64,000 bases of DNA from Palleronia sp. LCG004 (GTDB lineage: Bacteria > Pseudomonadota > Alphaproteobacteria > Rhodobacterales > Rhodobacteraceae). Location of the stretch: NCBI RefSeq assembly GCF_032931615.1, contig NZ_CP136759.1:1364001-1428000 (forward strand), read 5' to 3'. Positions 17,480-26,749 of the stretch are shown one piece after another (the stretch's first letter is position 1; each line of letters starts with the position of its first letter). Below the pieces are notes generated by a model. That model was not told where the DNA came from, made no database searches, and saw only the letters and a list, made by a program, of their open reading frames with translations. The translations under genes were made by a program, and so were the position numbers.

Positions 17480-19441
17480 ATGCGCCATCTAAGACGGTTC
17501 CTCGCCGTCCTGACCCTTGCCGTGCTGCCGCTCGGCGCGCCTGCGCAGGATGCGGGCATCGAGGCCGTCCTCGATGCACAAGGCGACCTGATCGAAGAAA
17601 GCTCGCGCCGCACGATCGAGCCGGCGATCGCCGCGCTCACGGAAAGCGGGCTGCCGCAGGCACGCGAGGTCCTGCGCCGCTGGCAGGAACGCGAACTCTA
17701 TCGCCGGATATCCGACGGCGAATTCTTCTTCGCTCAAGAAGCTGGCGACGACACGTTGGCGCTTACCGTCATCGCCACGGGAGAAAGCGCAGGAGAGGGA
17801 TCCGAGGACGACTTCACCGAGATTCGGCCGAATGCCGGAATCCGCGCAATGATCCAGTCGGCCCTCGCCCAGTTCAGACTTCAGGACGAGGATATTACGC
17901 TCAGACGGCGCGCGGTCGAATCCATCGCCCGGAGCCCCGAGCCAGAGCATCTCGCTATGCTGCGAAACGTCATCCCGGCCGAGCCCGACTGGGGCCTCAA
18001 GGCGCGCATGGAGCGGCTCGAACGGCTCCTCACGGTACAGTTCGGCGAAACGGATGCAGAGCGCATCGAGGCCATCGAGAGCTTCGGGGCGGATACCGCG
18101 CGCGAAGTGCGCGCGGCGCTCACGCCGGTCGTCGCTACCCGCCGCATGGCTTCAGCCGACGGGCCGGCGGAGGGCGACAACGTCGCACGCAACCTTGTTC
18201 CCGGTTCTGCCGATCTGTCGGTCGAGGAGGCTTACGGGCTGCTCGTCTCGCGCGGGCTGGCTCCCGAACGGATCGACCGCGCAGCCCGTCGCGACGCGCT
18301 CGTCGCCAATATTGTCGACGGACAGGTGGGTGGCGTGCCGGTCGCAGCGCTCGACACCCAGGAGGCGCGCGATGACGCCTATGCCGCGCTCGCAGCCGAA
18401 GGCATCGTGCCAGCCACCGCGCTCGAATCGGAAATCGAGGAGATCGTGGATGCGCATGCCTTCTACGACGTCTACACCGAACCGTCGCCCCAAGTCACCG
18501 AAGCGGCTCAGGATGCGATCGACGGCATCGCCTTCTCGCTCGAGGCGCAGCAATATGTCGACCTCGGTCTGGATGCGCTGAGCCTTGCGTCGATCTATTT
18601 CCTCGCAGCGATCGGCCTCGCGATCACGTTCGGGGTCATGGGCGTCATCAACATGGCCCATGGCGAGTTCATCATGCTCGGGGCCTTTACCGGCTGGCTT
18701 GTCCAGACGGTTGTACCCAACTACACGATCTCGCTCATCGTCGCGCTTCCGCTGGCCTTCGCGGTCGCCTTCACGGCAGGCGTCGCGTTGGAGCGGCTCG
18801 TGATCCGGCACCTCTATCACCGCCCGCTGGAGACGCTGCTTGCCACCTTCGGCATATCCATCGCGATCCAACAGCTCGTGAAGAACGTCTTCGGTGCGCA
18901 GGCAAAGCCGCTGACGCCGCCCGACTGGCTGGCCGGTTCGTTGGTCATCAACGACATCATCGGGATCAGCTATCTCAGGATCGGGATCTTCGGGATGGCA
19001 CTCGTTTTCCTGGGTCTTCTCCTGTTCGTGCTGAACCGGACGCGGCTGGGTCTCGAAGTCCGCGCGGTCACGCAGAACCCCCGCATGGCGGCGTCGATGG
19101 GGATCAATCCCGGGCGGATCAACATGCTGACCTTCGGGCTCGGCTCCGGCATCGCGGGGATCGCCGGTGTCGCGATCGGCATGTTCGCGCAGGTGACGTC
19201 CGAGATCGGGCAGAACTACATCGTTCAGAGTTTCATGACAGTGGTGATCGGCGGCGTCGGCAATATCTGGGGCACGCTGGCGGGTGCCTCGCTGATCGGC
19301 CTCCTGCAAAAGGGGATCGAGGATTTCAATCCCTCGAACACGCTTGCCGCACAGACCTACATGATCCTCTTCGTCATCCTGTTCATCCAGTTCCGACCGA
19401 AGGGCATCGTTGCGCCCAAGGGTCGTGCCGCGGGGGATTGA
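17480..19441 (+). CDS. urtB: Urea ABC transporter, permease UrtB
   Basis: 653 residues from ATG 17480. That start opens a signal-like sequence (MRHLRRFLAVLTLAVLPLGAPAQ); an upstream in-frame ATG would run back through urtA and the hairpin and is rejected. UrtB proteins carry a periplasmic N-terminal extension before the LivH-like membrane domain. Here the extension is about 350 residues and rich in helical Ala/Glu segments, and the permease starts near residue 365 (SLASIYFLAAIGLAITFGVMGVINMAHGEFIMLGAF). The late motif GGVGNIWGTLAGASLIGLL is typical. It pairs with UrtC in the inner membrane. Confidence 0.94.
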   Translation: MRHLRRFLAVLTLAVLPLGAPAQDAGIEAVLDAQGDLIEESSRRTIEPAIAALTESGLPQAREVLRRWQERELYRRISDGEFFFAQEAGDDTLALTVIATGESAGEGSEDDFTEIRPNAGIRAMIQSALAQFRLQDEDITLRRRAVESIARSPEPEHLAMLRNVIPAEPDWGLKARMERLERLLTVQFGETDAERIEAIESFGADTAREVRAALTPVVATRRMASADGPAEGDNVARNLVPGSADLSVEEAYGLLVSRGLAPERIDRAARRDALVANIVDGQVGGVPVAALDTQEARDDAYAALAAEGIVPATALESEIEEIVDAHAFYDVYTEPSPQVTEAAQDAIDGIAFSLEAQQYVDLGLDALSLASIYFLAAIGLAITFGVMGVINMAHGEFIMLGAFTGWLVQTVVPNYTISLIVALPLAFAVAFTAGVALERLVIRHLYHRPLETLLATFGISIAIQQLVKNVFGAQAKPLTPPDWLAGSLVINDIIGISYLRIGIFGMALVFLGLLLFVLNRTRLGLEVRAVTQNPRMAASMGINPGRINMLTFGLGSGIAGIAGVAIGMFAQVTSEIGQNYIVQSFMTVVIGGVGNIWGTLAGASLIGLLQKGIEDFNPSNTLAAQTYMILFVILFIQFRPKGIVAPKGRAAGD

Positions 19442-19446
19442 GCGCA

Positions 19447-20670
19447 ATGTTCCTGAGACGCCATCCCCATCTGCTCGTCTTCCTGAGCCTGCTTGCCCTC
19501 TTCACGCTTGGCGTGACGGTGCTGTCCGAAGCGATGGGCACCGGGGCACTGACAACCTCCTTCACCAAGATCCTCGGTCAGACGCTTTGCCTCTGCCTGA
19601 TCGCGATCGCGATGGATCTCGTCTGGGGCTTCGCGGGCATCCTGAGCCTGGGGCATTTCGCTTTCTTCGGGCTCGGGGGCTACATGATCGGCATGTGGCT
19701 GATGTACGAGCGCACACGGCTGATCGTCGAACCCGCGCTTCTGGCGCAGGCCCTGCCCCCCACGGTCGGAGAGGTACAGGACGCCATCGCGGCGCAGATC
19801 TTCGGCGTCGTCGGCGCGTCGGAGCTTCCGGCGATCTGGACCTTCGCGGGATCGCTTCCCGCGCAATTGGCACTCGTCGTTCTGGTGCCGGGGCTGCTCG
19901 CGCTGGTCTTCGGTTGGCTCGCCTTCCGCAGCCGGGTGACGGGCGTGTATCTATCGATCCTGACGCAGGCGATGACGCTGGCGCTCTCCCTCTATCTTTT
20001 TCAGAATGAAAGCGGGCTGCGTGGGAATAACGGCCTGTCGGGTTTGCAGAACATCCCCCATGCGGGCGGCGTTTCCCAGGCCTGGATCACGCTCTGGTTC
20101 GTCTGGGGGTCGGCGCTGGCGCTCGCGATAGGCTACATCCTCGCGACCTGTATCGTCTCGGGGAAGTTCGGGTCGGTCATCCGGGGCATCCGCGACGACG
20201 AGGCGCGGGTACGGTTCCTGGGCTACCCGGTCGAAACCTACAAACTCTTCGTCTTCACCCTGTCGGCGGTGATGGCGGGGATCGCGGGCGCGCTCTACTA
20301 CCCGCAGGCGGGCATCATCAATCCGGCCGAACTCGCCCCTATCGCGTCGATCTATCTGGCGGTCTGGGTCGCCATCGGAGGACGCGGGCGACTCTGGGGC
20401 GCGGTCCTCGGTGCCGCGAGCGTCAGTCTGTTGTCGAACTGGTTCTCGGGTGGCGGAGCGCCCGATGTGACGATCCTTGGCTACACCATCGCCTGGGTAT
20501 CTTGGTGGCAGGTCATGCTGGGCATAGGCTTTGTCCTCGTGACCATTTTCGCACCGAAGGGTCTTTCCGGCCTTGTCGATCTCGTGCTCGCGCGGCGCAA
20601 TCCCGACCGGCACGGAGCGGCGGTCGGACGCGACGAAAGCGCGCTCCGCGATGCGGAGGAGGCACGATGA
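19447..20670 (+). CDS. urtC: Urea ABC transporter, permease UrtC
   Basis: 407 residues, LivM-like. Opens with a basic residue cluster and helix (MFLRRHPHLLVFLSLLALF), then DLVWGFAGILSLGHFAFFGL, the cytoplasmic loop SVIRGIRDDEARVRFLGYPV and GGRGRLWGAVLGAASVSLL, all family signatures. I prefer the ATG five bases after the urtB stop to the overlapping TTG three codons earlier. The 3' end overlaps urtD by four bases. Confidence 0.94.
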   Translation: MFLRRHPHLLVFLSLLALFTLGVTVLSEAMGTGALTTSFTKILGQTLCLCLIAIAMDLVWGFAGILSLGHFAFFGLGGYMIGMWLMYERTRLIVEPALLAQALPPTVGEVQDAIAAQIFGVVGASELPAIWTFAGSLPAQLALVVLVPGLLALVFGWLAFRSRVTGVYLSILTQAMTLALSLYLFQNESGLRGNNGLSGLQNIPHAGGVSQAWITLWFVWGSALALAIGYILATCIVSGKFGSVIRGIRDDEARVRFLGYPVETYKLFVFTLSAVMAGIAGALYYPQAGIINPAELAPIASIYLAVWVAIGGRGRLWGAVLGAASVSLLSNWFSGGGAPDVTILGYTIAWVSWWQVMLGIGFVLVTIFAPKGLSGLVDLVLARRNPDRHGAAVGRDESALRDAEEAR

Positions 20671-21407
20671 GCACGCTTCTCGAAGTTTCCGGCGTGTCGA
20701 AAACCTTCGACGGGTTCAAGGCGATCAACAACCTTTCCTTCGTCATCGGTCAGGCCGAGCTGCGCGCGGTGATCGGGCCCAACGGTGCAGGCAAGACGAC
20801 GTTCATGGACATCGTCACGGGCAAGACGCGGCCCGATGAAGGCACGGTCCGCTGGGGCGATCTCGGAACCTCCCTCACCCGCATGTCGGAGGCGCGGATC
20901 GCACGTGAGGGGATCGGCCGCAAGTTCCAGCGCCCAACCGTCTTCGAAGATCAAAGCGTCGAGGAAAACCTCGTCATGGCGCTCAGCAATCCTCGCGGAC
21001 CGTTCTCAGCCCTCTTCTACCGACGCAGCGACGCGGATATGGACCGCGTGCGCGGGCTTGCCGCGCAGATCGGACTGAAGGCACACCTTTCCCGCCGCGC
21101 GGGCGAACTCAGCCACGGTCAGAAGCAGTGGCTCGAGATCGGAATGCTTCTGGCGCAGGAACCGCGCTTGCTGCTCGTTGACGAACCTGCCGCCGGCATG
21201 ACGCTGGAAGAACGCGAACACACGACCGACATTCTGAAAGAGGCCGCCAAGACACGCGCGGTCGTCGTGGTCGAGCATGACATGGATTTCGTTCGCCGGC
21301 TCGACTGCCGGGTGACGGTCCTGCACGAGGGGTCGGTGCTGGCCGAGGGCAGCATCGACCACGTCACGCGCGATCCACGCGTCATCGATGTCTATCTGGG
21401 ACGTTGA
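20667..21407 (+). CDS. urtD: Urea ABC transporter, ATP-binding protein UrtD
   Basis: 246 residues, LivG-like. Walker A GPNGAGKTTF, the insertion KTRPDEGTVRWG, the family motif IGRKFQRPTVFEDQSVEENL, signature LSHGQKQWLEIG (the LSHGQ variant normal for UrtD) and Walker B LLLVDEPAAGM. The start overlaps the urtC stop (ATGA) and has GGAGGAGG upstream. It energises UrtBC together with UrtE. Confidence 0.95.
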   Translation: MSTLLEVSGVSKTFDGFKAINNLSFVIGQAELRAVIGPNGAGKTTFMDIVTGKTRPDEGTVRWGDLGTSLTRMSEARIAREGIGRKFQRPTVFEDQSVEENLVMALSNPRGPFSALFYRRSDADMDRVRGLAAQIGLKAHLSRRAGELSHGQKQWLEIGMLLAQEPRLLLVDEPAAGMTLEEREHTTDILKEAAKTRAVVVVEHDMDFVRRLDCRVTVLHEGSVLAEGSIDHVTRDPRVIDVYLGR

Positions 21408-21409
21408 AC

Positions 21410-22102
21410 ATGCTTCGGATCCGCGACCTGACGCTGCATTACGGACAAAGCCAGATCCTCCACGGCATCGACCTTGACGCCGCGCCGGGCGAGATCACCT
21501 GCGTCATGGGGACCAACGGCGTCGGCAAGACGAGCCTGCTCAAGGCGATCGCGGGGACCCATCCGCGGTCCGGCGGGACGGTCGCGCTCGATAACGAGAC
21601 GCTCGACCGAGCAACGGCCTTCGAGATGGCCCGCCGCGGCGTGGGCTACGTCCCGCAGGGTCGTGATATCTTCCCGCTCCTGACCGTGCGGGAGAATCTC
21701 GAAACGGGGTATGCCTGCCTGCCGCGCGGCGAACGGAATGTCGCAAATGAGATCTATGACCTCTTCCCGGTCCTTAAGAAGATGGCGGGCCGTCGCGGCG
21801 GTGATCTGTCCGGGGGGCAGCAACAGCAGCTCGCGATCGCGCGGGCGCTGGTTATCCGGCCGCGCGTCCTACTCCTCGACGAGCCGACGGAGGGCATTCA
21901 ACCCAACATCATCCAGCAGATCGGCCGTGTGATCTCGCATCTCAAGGATGAGGGGCTCGCCATCGTGCTTGTCGAGCAATATTTCGATTTCGCTTTCGAC
22001 CTCGCTGATCGGATCGTGGTCATGGATCGCGGTCACGTAGTCCATTCGGCCCCGAAGTCCGAGGCGGATCGGCAGCGGATTACGGATCTCATGTCGGTCT
22101 AG
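21410..22102 (+). CDS. urtE: Urea ABC transporter, ATP-binding protein UrtE
   Basis: 230 residues, LivF-like. Walker A GTNGVGKTSL, the motif GRDIFPLLTVRENLETGY, signature LSGGQQQQLAIARAL and Walker B VLLLDEPTEGIQPNII. It begins two bases after the urtD stop. It closes the urt operon; decayed IS110 sequence begins about 100 bases downstream, where urease or other partner genes might once have stood. Confidence 0.95.
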   Translation: MLRIRDLTLHYGQSQILHGIDLDAAPGEITCVMGTNGVGKTSLLKAIAGTHPRSGGTVALDNETLDRATAFEMARRGVGYVPQGRDIFPLLTVRENLETGYACLPRGERNVANEIYDLFPVLKKMAGRRGGDLSGGQQQQLAIARALVIRPRVLLLDEPTEGIQPNIIQQIGRVISHLKDEGLAIVLVEQYFDFAFDLADRIVVMDRGHVVHSAPKSEADRQRITDLMSV

Positions 22103-22205
22103 CAGTTCTGAAGGGTTTCCGCTGTATACGGTCTCTTCTCTTTCGGGCGGGACGTCACGGCGCGGGGGATTTTTCCGCCGGACAGCCAACGGCTCAGATC
22201 TTCGG

Positions 22206-23138
22206 GTGCGGGGAACTATCGTCGGCATCGACGTCAGCGAGACGTATCTCACCGTGCGCGTGCACCATTCCGGGGATCGGTTCCGGGTCCGCAATGGCGC
22301 GGCCGGATTGCAAGAGGTACGAGATCGCTGTCTAGCTTCCATCGCCAGCTTGGTCGTGATGGAAGCAAAGGGACGTTATCACCGGGCCACACACACCTGC
22401 CTGCACGAAGCGGGCATTCCGGTTGCGATCATTGATGCGTACCGGACCAAATGGTTCGCCGATATCTTCGGACGAGTTGCCAAGACGGACATGATCGATG
22501 CGAAGATACTGGCGAAGTTCGCAGCCATTTTGGATCCCGTACCGACGGAGCTACTAATTTTGACTATGACATGAATCACGGAGATCATCGTCGCCCGGCG
22601 ACAGGTAGTCGGGGAACGCCAAGCGATGGAGAACATACGCGCATGCAAAACTGGATCTTGTAAGAAATCGGCATAACGAGCAGGTCGCGGTTTGTGGAAG
22701 GCATCGCAAAGCCTTCAAGGCGAGCCTTTCAGGTTTATTCGATCTGAAAGGACGATCGAACGGCGCTATTACATCCTGGCTTCGATCGCCGCTATCGGAC
22801 CGACCACGGCTGCGGCGCTACTCTGGAAGAGGAAGGAGCTCAGAGTACGAACGCGGAGGGGTCACCGCTTCAGCAGAAATTGAACCGATGAACCGGGATT
22901 CCGGAATGATGCGAGGTCGGAAGATAATCCGCAGTGGCCGAAATCGCCGTCCGGAGCAAACTCTACATAGGGCAGTAGTCACGTTAATTAAAACCAGGAC
23001 CTCGCGACCTTCTACAACCGACTGCGCGAGGCCGGAAAGCCGTTCAAGGTCACGATCACCGCGGCAATGCGGAAGCTGCTGCTTCGCGCCAACACTCATC
23101 CTAAAGAAGACCGAGTCTGGTCGCCCACGCCACCTTGA
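22206..23138 (+). pseudogene. IS110-family transposase remnant
   Basis: Broken DEDD transposase. The N-terminal part (22206-22574) is clear: GIDVSETYLTVRVHHSG, VVMEAKGRYHRAT and RVAKTDMIDAKILAKFAA. After a stop the frame wanders. A later piece near 22740-22850 (ILASIAAIGPTTAAALL) is the helix-hairpin-helix of the C-terminal Transposase_20 domain. The end (FYNRLREAGKPFKVTITAAM, about 23005-23138) appears in a third frame. Several indels separate the pieces, so it is inactive. It directly follows urtE and precedes another pseudogene. Confidence 0.85.
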
Positions 23139-23205
23139 TCAGCCGTTCGCTCCACCGTGCCGGAAGGTCAGGATTGCGGCTCGAAGCTATCACCGAGCGT
23201 TCTCC

Positions 23206-24028
23206 TTAGTGGCGTTCCCTGCTCCGCTGGTTCGCCACGTCAATGCAATTTGTCGCAAAATTGGTCAGACTGCGAAAACCACACAACTTGCACTCGGCAT
23301 CACCGAAAGCACCATGCTTGACCCCGCCCGATTGCTCGAACGCATTACCGGCAGCTGGAAATAGCCGCCCCCTGCCGTCCGCCACATCCTGCGTTTTGAT
23401 CCAGTCTCCATTGGAGCTCTTGAACAGCCGTATCTTCGTCCGTTTCTGATCAGCCAGGGTCTCGGCTGTATGGAGCGCTGAGCACCGGTTCCACTGACGC
23501 CGATCATCAGTACCCTCATGGGCTCGCGATACTGCAGTCGCCCAAGCGGCGTACGCTCTCCCGTCGCTCAGGGCGGCCAATGCGGCCAATGCGGCCAATG
23601 CGGCCAATGCGGGGTGAGGTAGTCGTCTGCATCCCTCCCATTCAGGCAAATAGAGAGGTTTGGTGCTCACTCCGCTTTGTGCCGGGCCGGGTCCTGAATG
23701 TCTCAGCGATAATACCCATTCCGGTCGTCGCCGATTTGGGCGCGTCGAAGCCTGGTACGCCATCTTCGATCCGCCCGATCTACCGGTCGGTCAGACCCGA
23801 CCGGACGAGATCAGAAGGAAAATATTCGTCCGAGGAGAACCCAGGCATCTTGATCAGCCCGGTTTTTCCCACCCCTTCGATCTGGGCCTCGGCGACCGTG
23901 CGGGGTCCCCCAATGACCTGACCGATGGCGCGCATCGACGCATGGACGAAAAGGCCGCCCCCCAGACGGACGCCGAGCGCGCCCAGATCGGCAAGAAGGT
24001 CAGCTTGAATATAGGAAGTCGCGGCCAT
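23206..24028 (-). pseudogene. Decayed aminoglycoside 3-N-acetyltransferase-like (AAC(3) family) gene
   Basis: Three segments on the minus strand together spell an AAC(3)-type acetyltransferase. 24028-23780 gives the start, with LLADLGALGVRLGGGLFVHA and MPGFSSDEYFP. A TAG codon follows at 23780-23782, after which the same frame continues with VPGFDAPKSATTGMGIIAE and FRTRPGTKRSEHQTS to about 23650. The last segment (about 23560-23206) is in another frame, with RCSALHTAETLADQKRTKIR, DVADGRGRLFPAAG and AECKLCGFRSLTNFATNCI. About 50 residues of the middle are missing, and the gap is occupied by a 9-bp tandem repeat. It is clearly inactive. Chromosomal relatives are not always resistance genes. Confidence 0.75.
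23573..23612. repeat. 9-bp tandem repeat (GCGGCCAAT)4
   Basis: Four perfect copies of GCGGCCAAT (23573-23608) plus a partial fifth (GCGG). It lies inside the AAC(3)-like pseudogene, at the point where part of the gene is lost. Slippage in a gene no longer under selection is the simplest origin. Confidence 0.9.
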
Positions 24029-24178
24029 GCCTTCGATTAAAATCGTTTCGGCAAGGTCGCATCAGGCAGAATGGCTTCAAAGCGGCCGTCCGCAGAATTC
24101 TACTGAATGACCGCGGCAACGAGATGGACCCAGCGTTCGTCGTCTTGCCTCACGGCGGCTGGACCACAGATTAGGAGA

Positions 24179-24724
24179 ATGTCTTCTTACCGCCTGCCCG
24201 AAGAGTTCGAGACCCAGAACTATTATCTACGGCGCCCAGACGTCGAAGATGCGGCTGCAATCTTCGCCGCCTATTCTTCCGATGCGACGGTCACGAAGTA
24301 TCTTACGTGGTTGCCGCACCAAAACGTCTCACAGACCGTCGCTCATCTCGAAGCCAGCAACGCAGATTGGGACCAAGGGAAGCGATACGCTTTCCTCGCT
24401 TTCCACCGTGATCGCCGTGAGGTGCCGTTGGGAATGTTCGATGCCAGACCGGCAGGCTTCGCCGTAAGCTATGGGTATGTACTGCGCGCATCGGCATGGG
24501 GCCAGGGATGCGCATCGGAGATCATGCGGCGGTTGGTAGGCCACGCCCTATCCCACCGATCGGTCTTCCGGGCTGAGGCCTTCTGCGATGTCGAGAACAC
24601 GGCGTCTGCGCGCGTCCTTGAAAAGGCAGGAATGTCACGGGAAGGGCTCTTACGTCGCTACCTCGTCCATCCAAACCTCTCAGATGAGCCGCGCGACTGT
24701 CTCGTATACTCGAGGGTCCGATGA
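24179..24724 (+). CDS. GNAT-family N-acetyltransferase (RimJ/RimL type)
   Basis: 181 residues from ATG 24179, chosen because TTAGGAG lies just upstream; an earlier in-frame codon lacks one. The sequence follows the RimJ/L-like layout: FETQNYYLRRPDVEDAAAIF at the start, YGYVLRASAWGQGCASEIMR (strand beta-4 and the acetyl-CoA loop, Q-G-x-A), and FCDVENTASARVLEKAGM near the C-terminus. It probably acetylates a ribosomal-protein N-terminus or a small amine; the substrate is unknown. It is the only intact gene in a stretch of pseudogenes and IS remnants. Confidence 0.85.
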   Translation: MSSYRLPEEFETQNYYLRRPDVEDAAAIFAAYSSDATVTKYLTWLPHQNVSQTVAHLEASNADWDQGKRYAFLAFHRDRREVPLGMFDARPAGFAVSYGYVLRASAWGQGCASEIMRRLVGHALSHRSVFRAEAFCDVENTASARVLEKAGMSREGLLRRYLVHPNLSDEPRDCLVYSRVR

Positions 24725-24777
24725 GGGCTTGAAGCAGACTTGCGCCAGCGAGACGGACCGGACCTGCCGCGGGATTT

Positions 24778-25387
24778 TTATCCAGTCGCGACCGGGGCCC
24801 GGTAGGTGTTTACGCCGTTCAGCGCAGGGTTAGCAATCGCCCGACGCGCGCAGCTTTTATTTTTCGCAGCGGGGCGGGCGATTGCGGGGGGCAGCGCCCA
24901 CGCGTAGCCAACCGGGGTCCGGTAGTCCAAAGCCGACTGCGGGCGCACGGTTTGTAGTCGGCAGTCCAGGCCGCGATGACGGCACGGGCGTGAGCCAGGT
25001 TCCGGAACATGGTCTCATTGGAGCAATTCATCCCGCATCCGAACGTTGACACTCTCTACGGAACCGTGTCTCGCATGGGCTTTCCTGGCGTGATGTAGTG
25101 CCATTCGATCCGGTGCTCGGAGCACCATCGCAGGACCGCATTACTGGTCAGGTCAGTCCCGTTGTCACTGACAATCATGCCGGGTTTGCCGCGGCGCTCG
25201 ATCAAGGCCGACAGTTCACGGGCGACGCGACGTCCTGATATCGAGGTGTCAGGGATCGCCGCGAGACATTCACGGATGACATCGTCGACCACGTTGAGCA
25301 CCCGAAGCGCTGGCCGTTGGCGAGCTGGTCATGAACGAAATCCAGCGACCAGCGCGCATTGGGCCGCGCCTCGACCAGGATCGGTAC
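24778..25387 (-). pseudogene. IS3-family transposase OrfB remnant, interrupted by another IS
   Basis: C-terminal half of an IS3-type integrase. From 25387 downward: VEARPNARWSLDFVHDQLAN, then, after a one-base loss near 25302, LNVVDDVIRECLAAIPDTSI and GMIVSDNGTDLTSNAVLRWC with the second catalytic Asp. After another frame change come NETMFRNLAHARAVIAAW and a tail ending at a stop at 24778-24780. The reading frame runs straight into the left end of the next IS at 25388, so the element was split by that insertion. A short piece resembling its missing upstream part (RALG...) may lie at 26750-26810. Confidence 0.75.
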
Positions 25388-25858
25388 TGGCCTGCCCCTA
25401 TCGGGTGGTCCGGTTTCAGTCTTAGTGCATGATGGGTTTCCGTGCCAAGGCGGATGCCTGCGGCGGGGCTGATCTCCGCCCGGGCGCCGGCCAGTGGACA
25501 GCCTCCGGCGCCGGCGGTCGGTAGCCCAGCGACGAATGGGGCCTAACCGTGTTGTAGTGGATCCGCCATGCCTCGATCACGGCGCGAGCCTCCGCCAGCG
25601 AGTAGAAGATCTCGCCATTGAGCAGCTCGTCACGGAGCTTCGAGTTGAAGCTCTCGCAGTAGCCGTTCTCCCATGGGCTGCCGGGCTCAATGAACGCCGT
25701 CTTCGCACCCACTGCGTCGATCCAGCCCTGCACCGCCTTGGCGATGAACTCTGGCCCGTTGTCCGATCGGACGTGGCCGGGCACTGCCCGAAGGATGAAC
25801 AGGTCGGTCAGGACATCGATCACGGCGGTCGAGTTCAGCTTCCGGTCGACCCTGATGG

Positions 25859-25900
25859 CACTCGCCATCGTCCTCGGACCGATGGCGGACAATGGCTCGT
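25859..25900. repeat. 42-bp palindromic insert, copy B (frameshifting)
   Basis: Differs from copy A (26093-26134) at one base in 42. The core is a hairpin with perfect 8-bp arms, CGCCATCG (25863-25870) and CGATGGCG (25880-25887). It interrupts the transposase between the codons for FTRE and AIRVDRKL, a junction that is continuous in intact relatives, and puts the remainder out of frame. Confidence 0.75.
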
Positions 25901-26092
25901 AACTCCCGTGTGAACTCATCGACGACGTTGAGCATGCGGAACTTCCTACCGTCATGCGTCCGGCTCTCGACGAAGTCGTAGGACCAGACGTGGTTCGGCC
26001 GCTCTGGTCGGAGGCGGATGCATGACCCGTCATTCAGCCAGAGCCGCCCCTTCTTAGGTTGCTTTTGTGGCACTTTCAGACCCTCCCGCCGC

Positions 26093-26134
26093 CACTCGCC
26101 ATCGTCCTTGGACCGATGGCGGACAATGGCTCGT
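26093..26134. repeat. 42-bp palindromic insert, copy A (in frame)
   Basis: Same 42-bp unit as copy B, with arms CGCCATCG (26097-26104) and CGATGGCG (26114-26121). On the coding strand it adds roughly RAIVRHRSKDDGE between KRVE and WRREGLK without breaking the frame. Small palindromic units that insert in coding sequence are known as families in other bacteria; I do not recognise this one. Confidence 0.75.
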
Positions 26135-26749
26135 TGCTCGACGCGTTTCACGTTCACGGCCCAGCCGGCGTCTCGCGAGCCATGGCCGCGATCCGACGAT
26201 AGCCGTAACGCCCATAATGGCTGGCCAGCGCGACGATGTCCGCGGTCAGCGCCTCCTCGTCGGCCCGCCCGTGCGGTGCCTTCCGCTGGGTCGATCGATG
26301 CTGCCCCAGAACGCGACAGGCAAGACGTTCGGAGATCCGGAACTTCCGTCTGACGTGATCGACGCATGCTCGGCGGCGGGCGGGGCTTAGAAGTTTCACT
26401 ACGCGGACCTTCGGTTCCCGAGGCCGCCTCCCGCAGGATCAGCTTCTCGAGCGTCAAATCCGACACGGCCTTCCGCAGGCGTTCGTTCTCTTTCTCCAGC
26501 TCTTTCAAGCGCTTCACCTGGTCGGCCTTCAGCCCACCAAACTCCTTGCGCCAGCGGTAATACGTAAACTGTGTCACACCGATGGATCGCACCGCCTCGG
26601 CCACCGATCGGCCCTGCGATACCAGCACGTCGACCTGCCTTAGCTTCGCAACGATCTCCTCAGGCTTATGTCTCTTCTGTCCCATTCCTTGTCCTCCATA
26701 CGGCTCGAAAGCATACTCCAGGGAGGACCACTTTTCAGGGGGCAGACCA

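Larger units (their letters stand above)
25422..26399 (-). pseudogene. OrfB transposase of the IS3 element, broken by one indel and two palindromic inserts
   Basis: Begins at 26399 with RACVDHVRRKFRISERLACR and RYGYRRIAAMARE. It changes frame near 26165 and continues NVKRVE, then a 42-bp palindromic insert read in frame, then WRREGLKVPQKQPKKGRLWL and the first catalytic region HVWSYDFVESRTHDGRKF. A second copy of the same insert then shifts the frame, and the rest follows as HVRSDNGPEFIAKAVQGWID, GYCESFNSKLRDELLNGEIF and RPHSSLGYRPPAPEAVHW. All DDE-region motifs are present, so without the indel and inserts this would be a normal OrfB. Confidence 0.85.
25388..26749 (-). mobile_element. IS3-family insertion sequence (IS407-like), inactivated
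   Basis: 1,362-bp element with terminal inverted repeats beginning TGGCCTGCCCC on the left (25388) and TGGTCTGCCCC on the right (complement, ending 26749). The match continues imperfectly through GTGGTCC. OrfA starts at 26685 (MGQKRHKPEEIVAKLRQVDV) with GGAGGACAAGG upstream and shows the helix-turn-helix (VTQFTYYRWRKEFGG) and a leucine-zipper-like coil. No target-site duplication is visible at the ends. It sits inside another IS3-type transposase remnant. Its OrfB is disrupted (separate entry). Confidence 0.82.

Noticed and set aside
23573..23612. Possible CRISPR-like array
   Set aside because: The copies are contiguous 9-bp units with no spacers; a simple tandem repeat.
23660..24040. 126-codon plus-strand open frame
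   Set aside because: It lies opposite the AAC(3)-like pseudogene, whose motifs are clear on the minus strand.
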